From Gammaproteobacteria bacterium (GTDB lineage Bacteria; Pseudomonadota; Gammaproteobacteria; Pseudomonadales; IMCC2047): DNA of 64,000 bases. Made by a program: the position numbers and the translations under genes. The notes beneath the pieces were generated by a model. It ran no database searches and was not told where the DNA came from. It worked only from the letters and a program-made list of their open reading frames with translations. This document shows positions 35,403 through 46,900 of the stretch, one piece after another (position 1 is the stretch's first letter; every line of letters begins with the position of its first letter). The stretch lies in the NCBI GenBank assembly GCA_021773395.1, contig JAJFKB010000002.1:434001-498000 (forward strand), in the 5' to 3' direction.

Positions 35403-37473
35403 AACTCAAAACAAAAGCCGACTTTCTGGCCCTCGTAATAGCAACGTAAACCAAGCATCTCTCTTCAGTATCAGCATCTTCTTTCGAAATCGCATCTGCT
35501 TTGTCCCTCAAGGCAAAATCAAGAGGTATTAGACCATCGTTAGCCGAGGCAAGAATTACTTGATCGAATTCAAGACCTTTAACCCGGTGGACAGTAGCAA
35601 GCTTGACTGCATCTATATCAGCATTATCTGGTTCATTTGGCTTGATCATCGATGTCTTTAGTCCCAGTTTTTCAAGCCTTTCTTGTATAGACGAGACCTC
35701 TTTATTGGTTCTAGAAACGATACAAAAATGGGAGCTAGGTTCTTCTGATTCCTCAAGCAGAGCTTTGATAAAACCAGCTTGATCATCAGGTGTTTCGAAT
35801 CTTTCGATAACCGGAGCCTCGCCGTGAGTAAGCGATTTGTAGAGTGAGTTAGAATCCTCCCCGCCATCCAGATCGTCGATATCCCTACCTTCCAACAAGC
35901 CAACAGCCCAACGTCTAATTTCATCCGTCGTTCTGTAGTTAATTTTTAACTTGCGTGATCTGCCACGTATATTGATGCCGCATTTACTAAGAACAACTTT
36001 GTTTCTGCCATATATTCTCTGATGGGCATCACCTACGATGAATAAATCATTTTTCCCTTCTGGTATTAAAGATCGAATAAGATTAAAGGCCTGCGTCCCC
36101 ATATCCTGGGCTTCATCCACCACCACAGAGCAATAAGGCAAGGCTATATTTTGGCTCTTTATCAATTCTGCCGCGTCACGATATGCATCATCAACCTCTT
36201 TGAATCTCGAACGGTTTAGCTGATGGCGATACTCTTCAAACACAGGCCAAATTGCCAATCGCTGCTCTCTGTTAAGTCGTGTTCCTCGACCTATACGAGA
36301 TGCCTTTTTATAGTCATTAAGCGTTTTTATTCCTTGAGGTTGAATTACTCGCTGCCACTCTTCTTTAAAGAAACTATCAGAAAAATCGATATCTGAAGGT
36401 TTTTCAGACAATGCCTTTTTCCAAAGCTCTTCAAGCACACCTTCATCAAATACCACTTCGAAGTCATAGCTGTGCTTCCTTAGAAAGCGCTGCACCCACT
36501 GATCAAGATTAATAACCTCAATGTTTTTCTTTTCGCTATCATCGCAAATGCTTTCCAGGTTCTTATTGATATCAACAGCCAGATTTTTTGTGAACGTCGT
36601 AAAAAGTACCTTACTTTCTGAATTGGCAACATGCCTTGCTAGCCATTTTGCACGATGCATCGCAACGACTGTTTTCCCCGTACCTGCGCCACCCAAAACT
36701 CTCACAGCGCCATTTTTTACACCAGTAGAAAGTTTTCTTTGAGATGGGTGTAAGAAAACCCTCCATTTTTCCACTGATGCATTAAGCATCTCAGATAGTT
36801 CGGTTTCACTTTCCGGCACAGCAAATCGAGCCATAGATTGAAGGCGGCTGAGGGCGTCGGAGAAGTTGGCAGTATCGAACGTCTCTGCTTCCTCCAGCTC
36901 TCTTTCCAGCAGTATGCTTTCATAACTCTCCCCAGCAAAATAGAAAAACAGGGCTTCATAAGCTTCACGGGGCAATAGTTTCTGAGCACGATCCAAGTCT
37001 TGTTCGCAGGTAACGCCTCTAACTAATTCAATTTGTTCTTCTGGAACACCGAATTTCAGTAACTGCCTATCTTTAAGCTCATCAAATAGCCCTTTCTGCT
37101 TTTCACTATCCGAAGGAGCAAAGTCAACGACTTCGGTTTGTGTGGAATAAAGCTGGATTGAACCTGTATTCGGGTTAACTTTACACTGGTGACTCGCCGC
37201 CCAGTCATAGGCCTTGTCATGATGGTCCACCCACAAAAACAGATAGACGCTCCCCTCTTCAGGAGCAGATAAAATGACTCGATAAGCCTGATCAACTCGA
37301 ATAGATCGCATATTCTTATCTTTTACAGCATTCAACTTTTCAAAGTTCAAGCCGGGTGACTTGGGATTCGTTTGAAACTTTAGAACAAGCTGATTTACCT
37401 TAGCCTGAATATTTGGCTGCAACTTGGTAAGCGCCCCAAAAAATGCGTCTGAAAATCCAACTCTAACATCCAT
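35374..37473 (-). CDS. UvrD-like helicase with RelE-like N-terminal domain
   Basis: A 699-residue protein. Residues 1-95 resemble a RelE/ParE-fold toxin (FGALTKLQPNIQAKV, then KNMRSIRVDQAYRVIL and FLWVDHHDKAYDWA). The rest is a superfamily 1 UvrD-type helicase: Walker A VLGGAGTGKTVVA (about residue 262), DEAQD (about 452), QRIYGR, and C-terminal VHRVKGLEFDQVI with VAITRARK. RelE-UvrD fusions of this kind occur in genomic islands, where the RelE-like part may act as a nucleic-acid contact and not a toxin. The ATG overlaps the stop of the 2171-aa helicase gene by one base, tying it to that operon. Confidence 0.8.
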   Translation of the reverse strand: MDVRVGFSDAFFGALTKLQPNIQAKVNQLVLKFQTNPKSPGLNFEKLNAVKDKNMRSIRVDQAYRVILSAPEEGSVYLFLWVDHHDKAYDWAASHQCKVNPNTGSIQLYSTQTEVVDFAPSDSEKQKGLFDELKDRQLLKFGVPEEQIELVRGVTCEQDLDRAQKLLPREAYEALFFYFAGESYESILLERELEEAETFDTANFSDALSRLQSMARFAVPESETELSEMLNASVEKWRVFLHPSQRKLSTGVKNGAVRVLGGAGTGKTVVAMHRAKWLARHVANSESKVLFTTFTKNLAVDINKNLESICDDSEKKNIEVINLDQWVQRFLRKHSYDFEVVFDEGVLEELWKKALSEKPSDIDFSDSFFKEEWQRVIQPQGIKTLNDYKKASRIGRGTRLNREQRLAIWPVFEEYRHQLNRSRFKEVDDAYRDAAELIKSQNIALPYCSVVVDEAQDMGTQAFNLIRSLIPEGKNDLFIVGDAHQRIYGRNKVVLSKCGINIRGRSRKLKINYRTTDEIRRWAVGLLEGRDIDDLDGGEDSNSLYKSLTHGEAPVIERFETPDDQAGFIKALLEESEEPSSHFCIVSRTNKEVSSIQERLEKLGLKTSMIKPNEPDNADIDAVKLATVHRVKGLEFDQVILASANDGLIPLDFALRDKADAISKEDADTEERCLVYVAITRARKSAFVLSYGAVSEYFA

Positions 37474-40400
37474 TATTCTTGTCCTCTTAATTTATTCATT
37501 AGCACATCCATGTCGTCGTCTAAAGTCACAATAATCCAGTCATCTTTTTCAAACCCACTTCGGCCTTCTTCAAGTTGGTAGTCGAGCATAAACGCAACTT
37601 TCATGTCTTCCCACGCTAGTTCAGCCTCACCTATACCCGCTCCTTTTTTATCAACAAGTTCATATCCAACTTCTGGTATAGGGGCCGAGTCACTTGCTAA
37701 TGCATGAATAACATCACTCACATCGTCATCAGCTAACTTGGCAACTTTGTCCCACTCGGAGCTATCCATTGCGTCCGGCTTATTACCCCATTCGAGTTGG
37801 GCAAAATCACCGTTCTCAATCCCCTTACGAGTACCCGCAAAAAATTTCGGTAAAAACTGACCAATATTGAGAATTTGAAGAAGCTTCTGCCATGTGACCT
37901 TGGTTAGTTCAGCATCGGTATTACTAGGATCAAATACTGCTGCCAAAACAAGTGATTCAGGATCAAGCTCTGTGATTGCTGACTGCTCGCCAGCAACATA
38001 CATCGTCATATTGACTTGGTTATCTCTTAACCTATTAGATGAACAAAAAATTAGTTCCGCCCCTGAAAAACCATCAACGTACTGGCTTGGCCAAGTATTA
38101 AGCTGATCATTAAAGTCTTTCTTTTCGTCTGAGTTTTTCATTCGGCCTTGATCAAGCCAACTCAAAGCTCTCAGCATCGCATAGTTCCGCCAAGTCTCTA
38201 TATCAGGTTTAGATAGAAATTTAACTAACATCACAATCGGCGATAGCTCTGCAATCTGATTGTGTTCCCTTAGGCCCTTGGATTCACTAATCTTCTGGAT
38301 AAAAGCCATTGGTGCATTAGTCGTATTCTCGCGAAGCGCATTCGGTATCTTCACTTCGCTACCGGCAAATACATGGTTAACATCGTGCCACGTCAGGCTC
38401 CAAGTCAACATGTTAGAACCCAGGAAGATTCCTTGCCGTTTCATCAGGTCTTCGTGAACAATGTCTTTGTGATAGCTGTAGCCATCAAGGAATACTGCCA
38501 CCTGAACCTTTTCATCAGATTCACGATCAAGAGAAATCAGAAAGTCCGGCTCGCAAGGGTAAGCAACACCATGCTCTTTACCAAAACGGGCATGAGGCTC
38601 AACTGAATAGATCAGATCACCTATCTCCAGTTTAAAACCCACCTTGCCATTAACGATATCCTTGGTTGTCCGTATTCGGACACCACCTAGAAGCGTGCTC
38701 TTATTCAGTGCCTGAAGTGCTTCCGGAAAACGACTTTCTAACTCACTATCTGCCCAGACGTTTTTATTGATTTTCCCTAAATGATCGACTGGCTTTAATT
38801 CAACATTCTCATCAAGAATGTCATTTAACATACTCAGAGCCGTCGCTCTGGAGGTATTCTCCATACCATAGCTGTTCTTATAAGCATATAAACAGTTATA
38901 ACAACCATCCATATCAGGACTATTCTGGCAATCACACTCCGCCATAATTTGGCGGGACATTTCTAGTGTTTCCATCAGGTTCTTTGGATCAGCTAGCAAT
39001 GTATGCAAGTAACCCGTCCCTCCAGGTACGGTATCGTACAGCACCAAATAGTTTGCACGCTCCACAGAACCCGGTATCGGCTCATCACTAATGGTAATGT
39101 TCAGATGGTCAACTTTTCCGCCAAAACGGCTTTTTAAGCCTAACTGCAATGCGGCTACGAAAGACTGTATCTGCTCCTCACGCTCTGCGAGAGAGAGTTT
39201 CGGCATCAGAATACGCACCGCTTCTGATTCATACTGACGATACAAATACAAGCAATCAATTATCCCTGCGGCACTTTGCTCCTCATCTCCGCTTTCGCTC
39301 TGTGCATTACGGTAGCTGCATTTGAACATATGCTCCGCCTGATTTCGGCGATGTTGCACCATGCCACACTCTTTACACAGTCTGAATCCAGGTCTTGCCA
39401 ACTCAACACCAGCCACGTTGAGCATTTGATCGCTACCACCTTGCTTGCCAAAGTTGATTTCTTTAAACAAGGCTTTTTTTATGAACTCAAACCCAAAGGG
39501 TTTTGTATCCGTCTTCATCGCATAAGCGTGAACAATATCGACAGGATCAAAGTCGATAAGCATCTGCTTGTTATAAAACGTTGGCTCTCTGGTATCAGAA
39601 TCATCACCAATAAATGCGTCATCTTCTTTGGTGTTTGCATACACCTGACGCAGTTTCACCATAGGCATTAATTGCGAAACATTGGCCCACATTGGATCGT
39701 TACATCGTGGGCAGGCGGCATCTTTATCAGCACCATGAATACGCTCGCTATAGCTACAGCTTGGGCATAAGCGCCAATATTCTAGATTCTCACCTCGCGC
39801 CATTTCAATGCGTTCAATTTTTACTTTTCTATTACTGGCGTAAAAAACACTCTCTGGCGCAAGTTCACTCAATGCAGCATGTGCGGGCCGAGAATACTCA
39901 AAGATTTTGGAGTCATAATTCGTTGTTTTTCCATCATCCAGCTCAATCGGTTTACTGAGCCGACGGAATATCACTGAACGGAGAGTTGTACCTTCTTCAG
40001 GGAAGGCGTAGTTAGGAAGCAAGCCATCATCGGTTAAGAAATTTAGCGTGTCTTTTCTGTTCAAATCTGTCTTAAGTCGCTTGATACCTTCCAACTCAGT
40101 ATTGAGTTCTTGTTCCAGCTCATCCCGCGCTTCGTCTTGTGGCCTTTTCTTCAACGCACGCAGCTCGCCCTCTAAATCCTTTTGATGACGTATTAGATTC
40201 TTTCGTTCTTCGACCACCTGTTTTATTCGGTTGAGCACATAAATGTGCATGGCGTCTTCGTCGTCTATTGTACCTAGTAAGTAAGCCTTCAGCTTGTCAC
40301 GGGTTTCGGGTAATACATCTCTATCCAATAGACTATTAAAGCTATCCCATAGCTCATCACGATGCTTGCCAACAAACTCCAACAAGGTGTAAGGAAACCG

Positions 40401-43400
40401 TTTAAGATCGCCATTTTCCACAGCATCCAGCACAGCCTGCATAGACCCTGGTATGACATGCTTACCATCTAAACTTACGCCCCAATGATCGAAACAAAAG
40501 GCGAGCAACTGCCGACGCAGTACCATACTCGCATTCAAGAAAATCGCCGGAGCCTGAACATCACCAGCCAACATCTTAATAGGGTCGGCATAAAAATAGA
40601 GATCGTGCGGGTGCCCGTTAGCCAATGTAAGAACGAAGGAATTCCCATCTTTACGTCCACCCCGACCGGCTCTTTGCAGGTAGTTAGCTTGACTAGGCGG
40701 TACTGAGCAAAGCAAGACAGACGAAAGGTCGCCAATATCAATACCCATTTCCAAGGTCGGCGTGGCGGATAACAGGTTTTCATACCAATCTTGCCGGTCT
40801 TTAGGTTTAGCCATAAAGCGCTGCTCAAGCGACTCACGATAACCCCTCTCAAGTAGAGCCGTATGCTCATGCCCTATCACACGCTTGATCTCGCCATGAA
40901 TATAGAAATTACGGTACATAGAATCGCGAGGATGCGCATTGGGTTCGTAGATGGCGACCGCCTGATCTTTGTTGAACACCTGATCCAACGACGGCATACC
41001 ACTTAGTGAGTCCAGCCACTCTTCCGGTACATACCATGAACCATACCTTGAACTAAAGGCGCTTCCATTTTCACTCGCAGATGATTCACTGATACCTTCT
41101 ATAACAGAGTCACCGATTACACCACGTCGTAAACGAACAGCTCCAAGATCAGTGGTAATAAATAAGTGTTCAGGATTCAGCGCCCAAGCCTTGTGCTCCT
41201 TTCGGGTTTCGAACTCTAAAAGCAGACCTGATTTAACCAGCGAGTGCATCACGACTTTCAGTAAATCAGCAACAAAGTTGTTATCAACAAGTTGACCGTC
41301 ATCTAATAACTGTTGAACCCAACGGCTATACCACGTGCTTTGCTGTTTCGGCTCCAATCGATCAAGCCCTTTCTCGGCAGCTTCTCCGGGAAAACGGGGC
41401 AGGATCGAGTAGTTACCAATATCCGGCATAAAAGATAAATTTCTTCGGGAAAGGAGAAACCAATCACCGCCATTTTCGATGTAACCTGCCATCAACGGGT
41501 CAAAAAATGCACCTTGTCTTTTCATACGCAGGGCAATACCCCAAAGCATATAGCGAGCGTTATCTAATGGAAGCGAGTAGCCCATACTTTCACGGCTAGC
41601 ATCAACCAGCGTCTGAGCCGCCTCTTCTATAAGCTCAGTATTCCAATAGATCGTTGCCACACCGGTACGCTCCAAGGAACGACCAATTAACGATTTAATA
41701 CCAAACTCTGATAAAGCTTCCCAAGCCAGCCGCTTATTAATTTGGCTGATTAATCGTCCCGGATTATCCAACTTTCCATTTTCTTTAAGGGCAATGTAAT
41801 CCTCATGGGTTTGCATATTCGGCGGTATAAACTGAGTAATGTAATTTAACTCAGTTAGTTGTTCATCATTGCCCGTCTCTTTTAACCAATAATGTGGTAG
41901 GTATTCAAAAAGCTTCGCTAGGGAAATATCCTGATTTTGATTAACACAGTAATAATTAACGGCCTTTGCCAAAGCCATTCGAATATTATTCTGCCAAGTA
42001 CGCGCGGCGAAGAAGCCCGCACGGTGGGCAGCATCCTGAACGGAATCAGAAAATGCGATAAGCTTTTTATCATCGTTGGTTTTATTGGCAAACATCTGGT
42101 GGATAGCTACTGAGCTTAAACTAGCTGCCCGTGCACCAAAAAGAATTAAGCTGCTACTAGCTTGGCAAACTGGGCACATACGCTGACTTTCGAATGTAGG
42201 AATACCACCACGGCGAACGCTTTTGTTTAAATCTGGCTCAAATACTGTAACTAACTCTTTCTCTTGGCAGGATTGACACACATCATCTGAAGTCTGCAAA
42301 TGGCCGCAGTCACTACACAAAAATTTAACAATGCCTTTGGCAGGAGGCCTATATTCAGCACTTTTTAAGGGAAGCAAAACCCGCACTTGCTTATCACTGG
42401 AGAAAAATCGTGTATAGATTTTCCTTAAATCCTGTTCAATATGGCTTTCGCCTTGCTCGACTGTAGTCAACCAAGCCGTGGTATGGCACTCGTTGCACTG
42501 CACCGTTGGCAAGTAGATATCACCGTGCTTGTCGTTTTTAGCTTTCGACTTTAGATCATCAGAAAACTGCAAATGCACTGGCTTTTGAGGAGTATCTGTT
42601 CCTACGCGCGCTACAATACGACGCAACTCCCTCGCCCATAATTGCAGTCTTACAGTCACAAATGGCTCGCCGAGGTAGCGCACGCCACGGGCGTGCGATA
42701 GCAATGCCAATAGCGAAACTAAAACCTCAGAAACATTGCCTTTAAGCTGAGGGGGGATTTGCTTTTGGATTGCTGGAAGCAACTCATTGATATCGACAGG
42801 GCCACGTCGAGCGACATAAAGCAGGTTATGCATTAAAGGGTGCTTGCGTAAACGCTGCCCCAACTCCTGGCGCGCCCCCATATCTTGCGGCTCTAACAAC
42901 CACTCATCACCAAAAAACAATCGAGCTTGTGCGGTTAAATATTCTTCTAATGTTGCGTAATTGTCTGGTTTAAGCTGTTCTGGCGTAAAGGATGGATCAA
43001 GCAACATATACTCGATCATCCCTAAAAACTCATCATGCCCTTCGCGACTCTCACCGATGATACTGTTACGATCAAAATGGGTATCAAAGATATTGGCAGC
43101 ATAATTAGCCAAATCGTCCATTTGAGTTTCACTACCCAATGTCGCCGAGGTGCCTGCACATATCAGGTCTTCAGTCTTTACTCCCAATCGCGCTTTTAAA
43201 CGGCGGATAAGCATCGCCAAATCTGAACCTTGCGCACCGTCAAAGGTATGCAGTTCATCCACAACCAAGTATTTGAGTAGGTCTGGGGTATTGTGCTGCC
43301 AAAGCACCTGATCTTTGGGTCGCATCAACAGGAAATCGAGCATTTTATAGTTGGTAAGCAATATATCCGGCGGGCTTTTGCGTAATGTGTTTTTGCAGGT

Positions 43401-43988
43401 AATTACCTGCTTCTCACCCATATACTTTTCTTCACTTTCACCGCCCACAAACAAACCAACGCGGACTTTACCTTTGAGTTCCGGCGTTGAATGAATGACC
43501 TCTGCAAAGCGTTTGGCCTGATCACCCGCCAGCGCATTCATGGGGTATATAACAATGGCTTTAATGCCGGGCTTTGGGTTTTTCTGGCAGTGATCTAATA
43601 TCGGATAGAGAAAACATTCGGTTTTACCGGAGCCAGTACCCGTTGCCACAATGGTGCTCTTAGGTTTGCCCTTACTTCCAGGTAAAGAGCTACGCAAACT
43701 TGTCCAAGCCTGTTGCTGGTGTACAAATGGGCTATGCTCGGTCTCAAATCCAGAAAAGAAATTCTTGCGATCTGTATTCTTGGCAAATGGCAAATTGATT
43801 GAAACATACGGCCCCTTAATAAAGGCATCACCGTTGTCGTTCAATGAACCGTCTGGTGAAGAAGCGCTATGCGAGTTAACCAGTTGCTCGAACTTACCTG
43901 CAAACGGCCAAGTATCTGTTTCAAAGCCAGTGACAATAAACTCACGAAGGGACTTAGCGACATCCTGTGCTAATAGACCAGGTATCAT
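37473..43988 (-). CDS. Giant DEAH helicase with DUF1998 and C-terminal nuclease-like domain (DruE/DrmA-B-like)
   Basis: A 2171-residue defence helicase. Walker A is VATGTGSGKTECF (about residue 113), then VIYPMNALA, LLTNYKMLDFLL and DELHTFDGAQG (about 245). The second RecA domain ends with ANYLQRAGRGGRKDG (about 1107). A coiled coil follows (about 1240-1310), then a CPSC...CPRC zinc site (about 1410), then DUF1998 (about 1543-1706) with CKEC, VPGGTGYLH and CDCQN...CYNCLYAY. The last part (about 1740-1900) has a nuclease-like pattern: EPDFLI, then VAVFLDGYSYHKD and LTWSLTWHDV. Closest known relatives by architecture are Druantia DruE and a fused DISARM DrmA-DrmB. Overlaps the methylase gene by four bases. 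Confidence 0.85.
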   Translation of the reverse strand: MIPGLLAQDVAKSLREFIVTGFETDTWPFAGKFEQLVNSHSASSPDGSLNDNGDAFIKGPYVSINLPFAKNTDRKNFFSGFETEHSPFVHQQQAWTSLRSSLPGSKGKPKSTIVATGTGSGKTECFLYPILDHCQKNPKPGIKAIVIYPMNALAGDQAKRFAEVIHSTPELKGKVRVGLFVGGESEEKYMGEKQVITCKNTLRKSPPDILLTNYKMLDFLLMRPKDQVLWQHNTPDLLKYLVVDELHTFDGAQGSDLAMLIRRLKARLGVKTEDLICAGTSATLGSETQMDDLANYAANIFDTHFDRNSIIGESREGHDEFLGMIEYMLLDPSFTPEQLKPDNYATLEEYLTAQARLFFGDEWLLEPQDMGARQELGQRLRKHPLMHNLLYVARRGPVDINELLPAIQKQIPPQLKGNVSEVLVSLLALLSHARGVRYLGEPFVTVRLQLWARELRRIVARVGTDTPQKPVHLQFSDDLKSKAKNDKHGDIYLPTVQCNECHTTAWLTTVEQGESHIEQDLRKIYTRFFSSDKQVRVLLPLKSAEYRPPAKGIVKFLCSDCGHLQTSDDVCQSCQEKELVTVFEPDLNKSVRRGGIPTFESQRMCPVCQASSSLILFGARAASLSSVAIHQMFANKTNDDKKLIAFSDSVQDAAHRAGFFAARTWQNNIRMALAKAVNYYCVNQNQDISLAKLFEYLPHYWLKETGNDEQLTELNYITQFIPPNMQTHEDYIALKENGKLDNPGRLISQINKRLAWEALSEFGIKSLIGRSLERTGVATIYWNTELIEEAAQTLVDASRESMGYSLPLDNARYMLWGIALRMKRQGAFFDPLMAGYIENGGDWFLLSRRNLSFMPDIGNYSILPRFPGEAAEKGLDRLEPKQQSTWYSRWVQQLLDDGQLVDNNFVADLLKVVMHSLVKSGLLLEFETRKEHKAWALNPEHLFITTDLGAVRLRRGVIGDSVIEGISESSASENGSAFSSRYGSWYVPEEWLDSLSGMPSLDQVFNKDQAVAIYEPNAHPRDSMYRNFYIHGEIKRVIGHEHTALLERGYRESLEQRFMAKPKDRQDWYENLLSATPTLEMGIDIGDLSSVLLCSVPPSQANYLQRAGRGGRKDGNSFVLTLANGHPHDLYFYADPIKMLAGDVQAPAIFLNASMVLRRQLLAFCFDHWGVSLDGKHVIPGSMQAVLDAVENGDLKRFPYTLLEFVGKHRDELWDSFNSLLDRDVLPETRDKLKAYLLGTIDDEDAMHIYVLNRIKQVVEERKNLIRHQKDLEGELRALKKRPQDEARDELEQELNTELEGIKRLKTDLNRKDTLNFLTDDGLLPNYAFPEEGTTLRSVIFRRLSKPIELDDGKTTNYDSKIFEYSRPAHAALSELAPESVFYASNRKVKIERIEMARGENLEYWRLCPSCSYSERIHGADKDAACPRCNDPMWANVSQLMPMVKLRQVYANTKEDDAFIGDDSDTREPTFYNKQMLIDFDPVDIVHAYAMKTDTKPFGFEFIKKALFKEINFGKQGGSDQMLNVAGVELARPGFRLCKECGMVQHRRNQAEHMFKCSYRNAQSESGDEEQSAAGIIDCLYLYRQYESEAVRILMPKLSLAEREEQIQSFVAALQLGLKSRFGGKVDHLNITISDEPIPGSVERANYLVLYDTVPGGTGYLHTLLADPKNLMETLEMSRQIMAECDCQNSPDMDGCYNCLYAYKNSYGMENTSRATALSMLNDILDENVELKPVDHLGKINKNVWADSELESRFPEALQALNKSTLLGGVRIRTTKDIVNGKVGFKLEIGDLIYSVEPHARFGKEHGVAYPCEPDFLISLDRESDEKVQVAVFLDGYSYHKDIVHEDLMKRQGIFLGSNMLTWSLTWHDVNHVFAGSEVKIPNALRENTTNAPMAFIQKISESKGLREHNQIAELSPIVMLVKFLSKPDIETWRNYAMLRALSWLDQGRMKNSDEKKDFNDQLNTWPSQYVDGFSGAELIFCSSNRLRDNQVNMTMYVAGEQSAITELDPESLVLAAVFDPSNTDAELTKVTWQKLLQILNIGQFLPKFFAGTRKGIENGDFAQLEWGNKPDAMDSSEWDKVAKLADDDVSDVIHALASDSAPIPEVGYELVDKKGAGIGEAELAWEDMKVAFMLDYQLEEGRSGFEKDDWIIVTLDDDMDVLMNKLRGQE

Positions 43989-46900
43989 GCAACACTCCCT
44001 TCAATCTTTTGATCTTCCTTGGCAAAGCGCTCGGTAAATACTTCCCACGCAACACGGTAATCTTCTTCACGATCCGGAAGATAGAATGGCGCAACATAAG
44101 TAATCGTTTTCTCGCGAGGGCCTCCGGGCAAAGTATCATCGATAACGGTGCGATGAATTTTTGTTCCGTCCGGAATTTTTGGCTTACCGTAGCTTTGACC
44201 GCTGGCGTAATCGATGCGTCTGCCATTTTCAGATGAAGCGGGCTCTGGGCAGATATCTTCCCAGCCTAGGGGCTTGGTTTCGGCGGTGCCGTCAGAGTAT
44301 TCGATAGTAACTGGATCACCTCTTTTCCCAGATTTGCGAGGTAAACCCACCCCCGGAAGCCCTTTGCTAGGGGTAAAAATAATACGACCATTTTGATCAT
44401 AGTACGTTTCTCTTTCATACTGGAATAGAACCGGAAACTGCACTCTATAAATATTTAATAACTCATCAACATCAAACGTCAAGGCTTGCGAAACTAAAAC
44501 ATCCAGCTCTATTAGTAGCTGCCTTCTTTCATAATCAGTTTGAGACGCAGAAGTTATATTCCAATCTTTCACAAATCCCAAAAACTTATCTTTATCTAAA
44601 ATTTCGAGGTTTGCAGCCCAAGAATCATTCTCCATCCTTGGACACTTAGCTTCATTCCAAAGACTGCCATAGCTAGCAGTAAGACATGAAAGTAACAAGA
44701 CACGACTACATATTTCATCTTGATATGCTGAATCTTTCAGCACTGGAAAGCCATCTAACATTTGATGCAGATTATTGCGTCCTGAAAGCTTAACGAAGAA
44801 GTCCCAAACAATACTAAAAGAACATCCACTAAAAACCAGGAAAGTTTGTAAGTCCTTGAAAAGATAGCTCAAGATCGCATTAGTGTGAAAAACCTCGGGT
44901 GGTATAACAGCCGCAACCAAACCACGCTCAGCTCCAATGCTGATCATTGCTCGTGCCGCTAACCTATAATGCTTTACAACACTATCACCACCAACACAGC
45001 CCCAATCGACCTTTGGTATTTTTCTTTGATATTCGTTTGGTGTAATTGCTGGAATAAAATTAGTTCTTGGTAAATATGACTCTGGGGTATCCGTTAAATC
45101 TGTAACTAAATAATCTAAATGACTTTTGCATTCAGCCTTTGGCGTTTTGTACAATGGGTTTCCGACAAATATCTGCGGGCCCCCAAATATATAACCGGAA
45201 GGACCGCTAGGAAACTGTGTTACTTTTTCTATAGTTCCATCATCCTGACTATTTGTTTCATGCCAGCCAGAACATAGGAAATATGCTCCCCTTAAATCTT
45301 CAAGACGCTTCCCGACAAAGGAAAACTTTTCAATTACAGACAAAAGCTCAAGTGAATGTATAGCTGGGAGTGTTGCTTCCAGATGAGAAGACTCTTCAGA
45401 ACCATTCAATCTGCCAAACAACTCCAAGGCTGTGTTATTAACTTTAATGATTCTATTACGATGGCACAACGTATCCCATTGGCCTTCAGTTGTTTTTTGA
45501 GCAGGAACATCACCAACTCCATCGTGGGAAAAGCACCCCTCTACTTGTCTTGGTATATAAAGATTCGATATGGAGTGGAAACTTACCCTATCTGATTTTG
45601 CACCATAGATGTTTATAGAATACTTAACCCAATGTAGAATTTCGCTAAATAGCTTTTTAACATTTATAAACTGAAAGTGACTCCTTAACCGGGGATAAAC
45701 TTCAGCCCTCAATTTCCCGCCATTTGAATCATCATAAATACCATCTGGATGCAGAAATCCTGCAAAACCAGATTCATTCATCAGCCACCATGATTGAGGC
45801 AAAAAACATTTATATAGATTTGCCTGCATTCCCTTTAATTGTGGGTAATTTTGGCTTCCATTTAAAAAGTGCTGTGTGCCTTCTGCTTCCGTTAGCTCAT
45901 CGAACCATGTCTGCGCTAACACAGCGCTACGCTCAAAAGCCTGCGCACGCTCTTCACGAAGCTTGGTGGCGCTTAACTTCCGCAACACAAATTGTGGATT
46001 ATAGTCACCTAATACGCCACCTTCGTTCCATTCAACCTTAAGCCACGGAGGATTTCCTAACATAACGTCAAATCCGCCTTTATCGGAAAAGACATCAGAA
46101 AAGGTAAGCTCCCAATGGAAAAATTTAAACTTCTCAGCCAGCTCATTGGCTAACCCAAGCCTAGGGAACTGCCCTAACAATTTCTCAATATGAAGCTCAC
46201 CTTTAGCGGTTTTAACATTTTGAGCTTTCTTTTCTTGCTCAGTGAGCAATGGTTGCTGCTGCTCACCTGCAAATAACCCCTTCTGGCCCACTTCAGGGAA
46301 TACTTCAGCTTTGTTATTAGCCTCAAAGTCAAAGCCAGGCTGCTCAGCTTGGAAGCTAAATACCTGCCCTTGAAGCAATAGATTTAACTCAAACAACCAT
46401 GAGCTTCTATCTGGCAGCAAGTCCACTTTATCTAAAGGCCAAAACCATAGTGCACACCAGTAATCCATCACCAACTTTAAACGTCGATAAGGCGATGCTA
46501 TCTTGGCATTGTTGTTAAATATCCCTGAAGATCGAATTTGGTCTTTTTGCTGAGTACTGGTGTGAAATTCATCCTCCGATTGCCCCCAAATCGGAAAACG
46601 ATCTTCGGTGCGGTTACGATCTGCCCTTAGCATATCCGTATGCTCTTTCCAGAGACCATCAATAGCACCACTGATTTGCTGGAGCAGTTCAAGCTCGTCT
46701 TTCGTTAACGGCTTTAAAAACTGAGCCTTCCACTGTTTGATTTTGGCAAAGGCATCGGGTTTTAGCTTTTTAGCCTCTTTATCGTTAACCCCCACCATGC
46801 CTTCATCGGGCAATAAGAAGTGATAAATATGTTCCGGGTCTCTAATAGGATTGATCGGGTCAAGACGTTTCGGTTCGTGCTTATACCACTTTTCATCTTT

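Noticed and set aside
36521..36742. Plus-strand ORFs throughout the defence genes
   Set aside because: They are complementary shadows of long minus-strand genes with no family match or ribosome-binding site.
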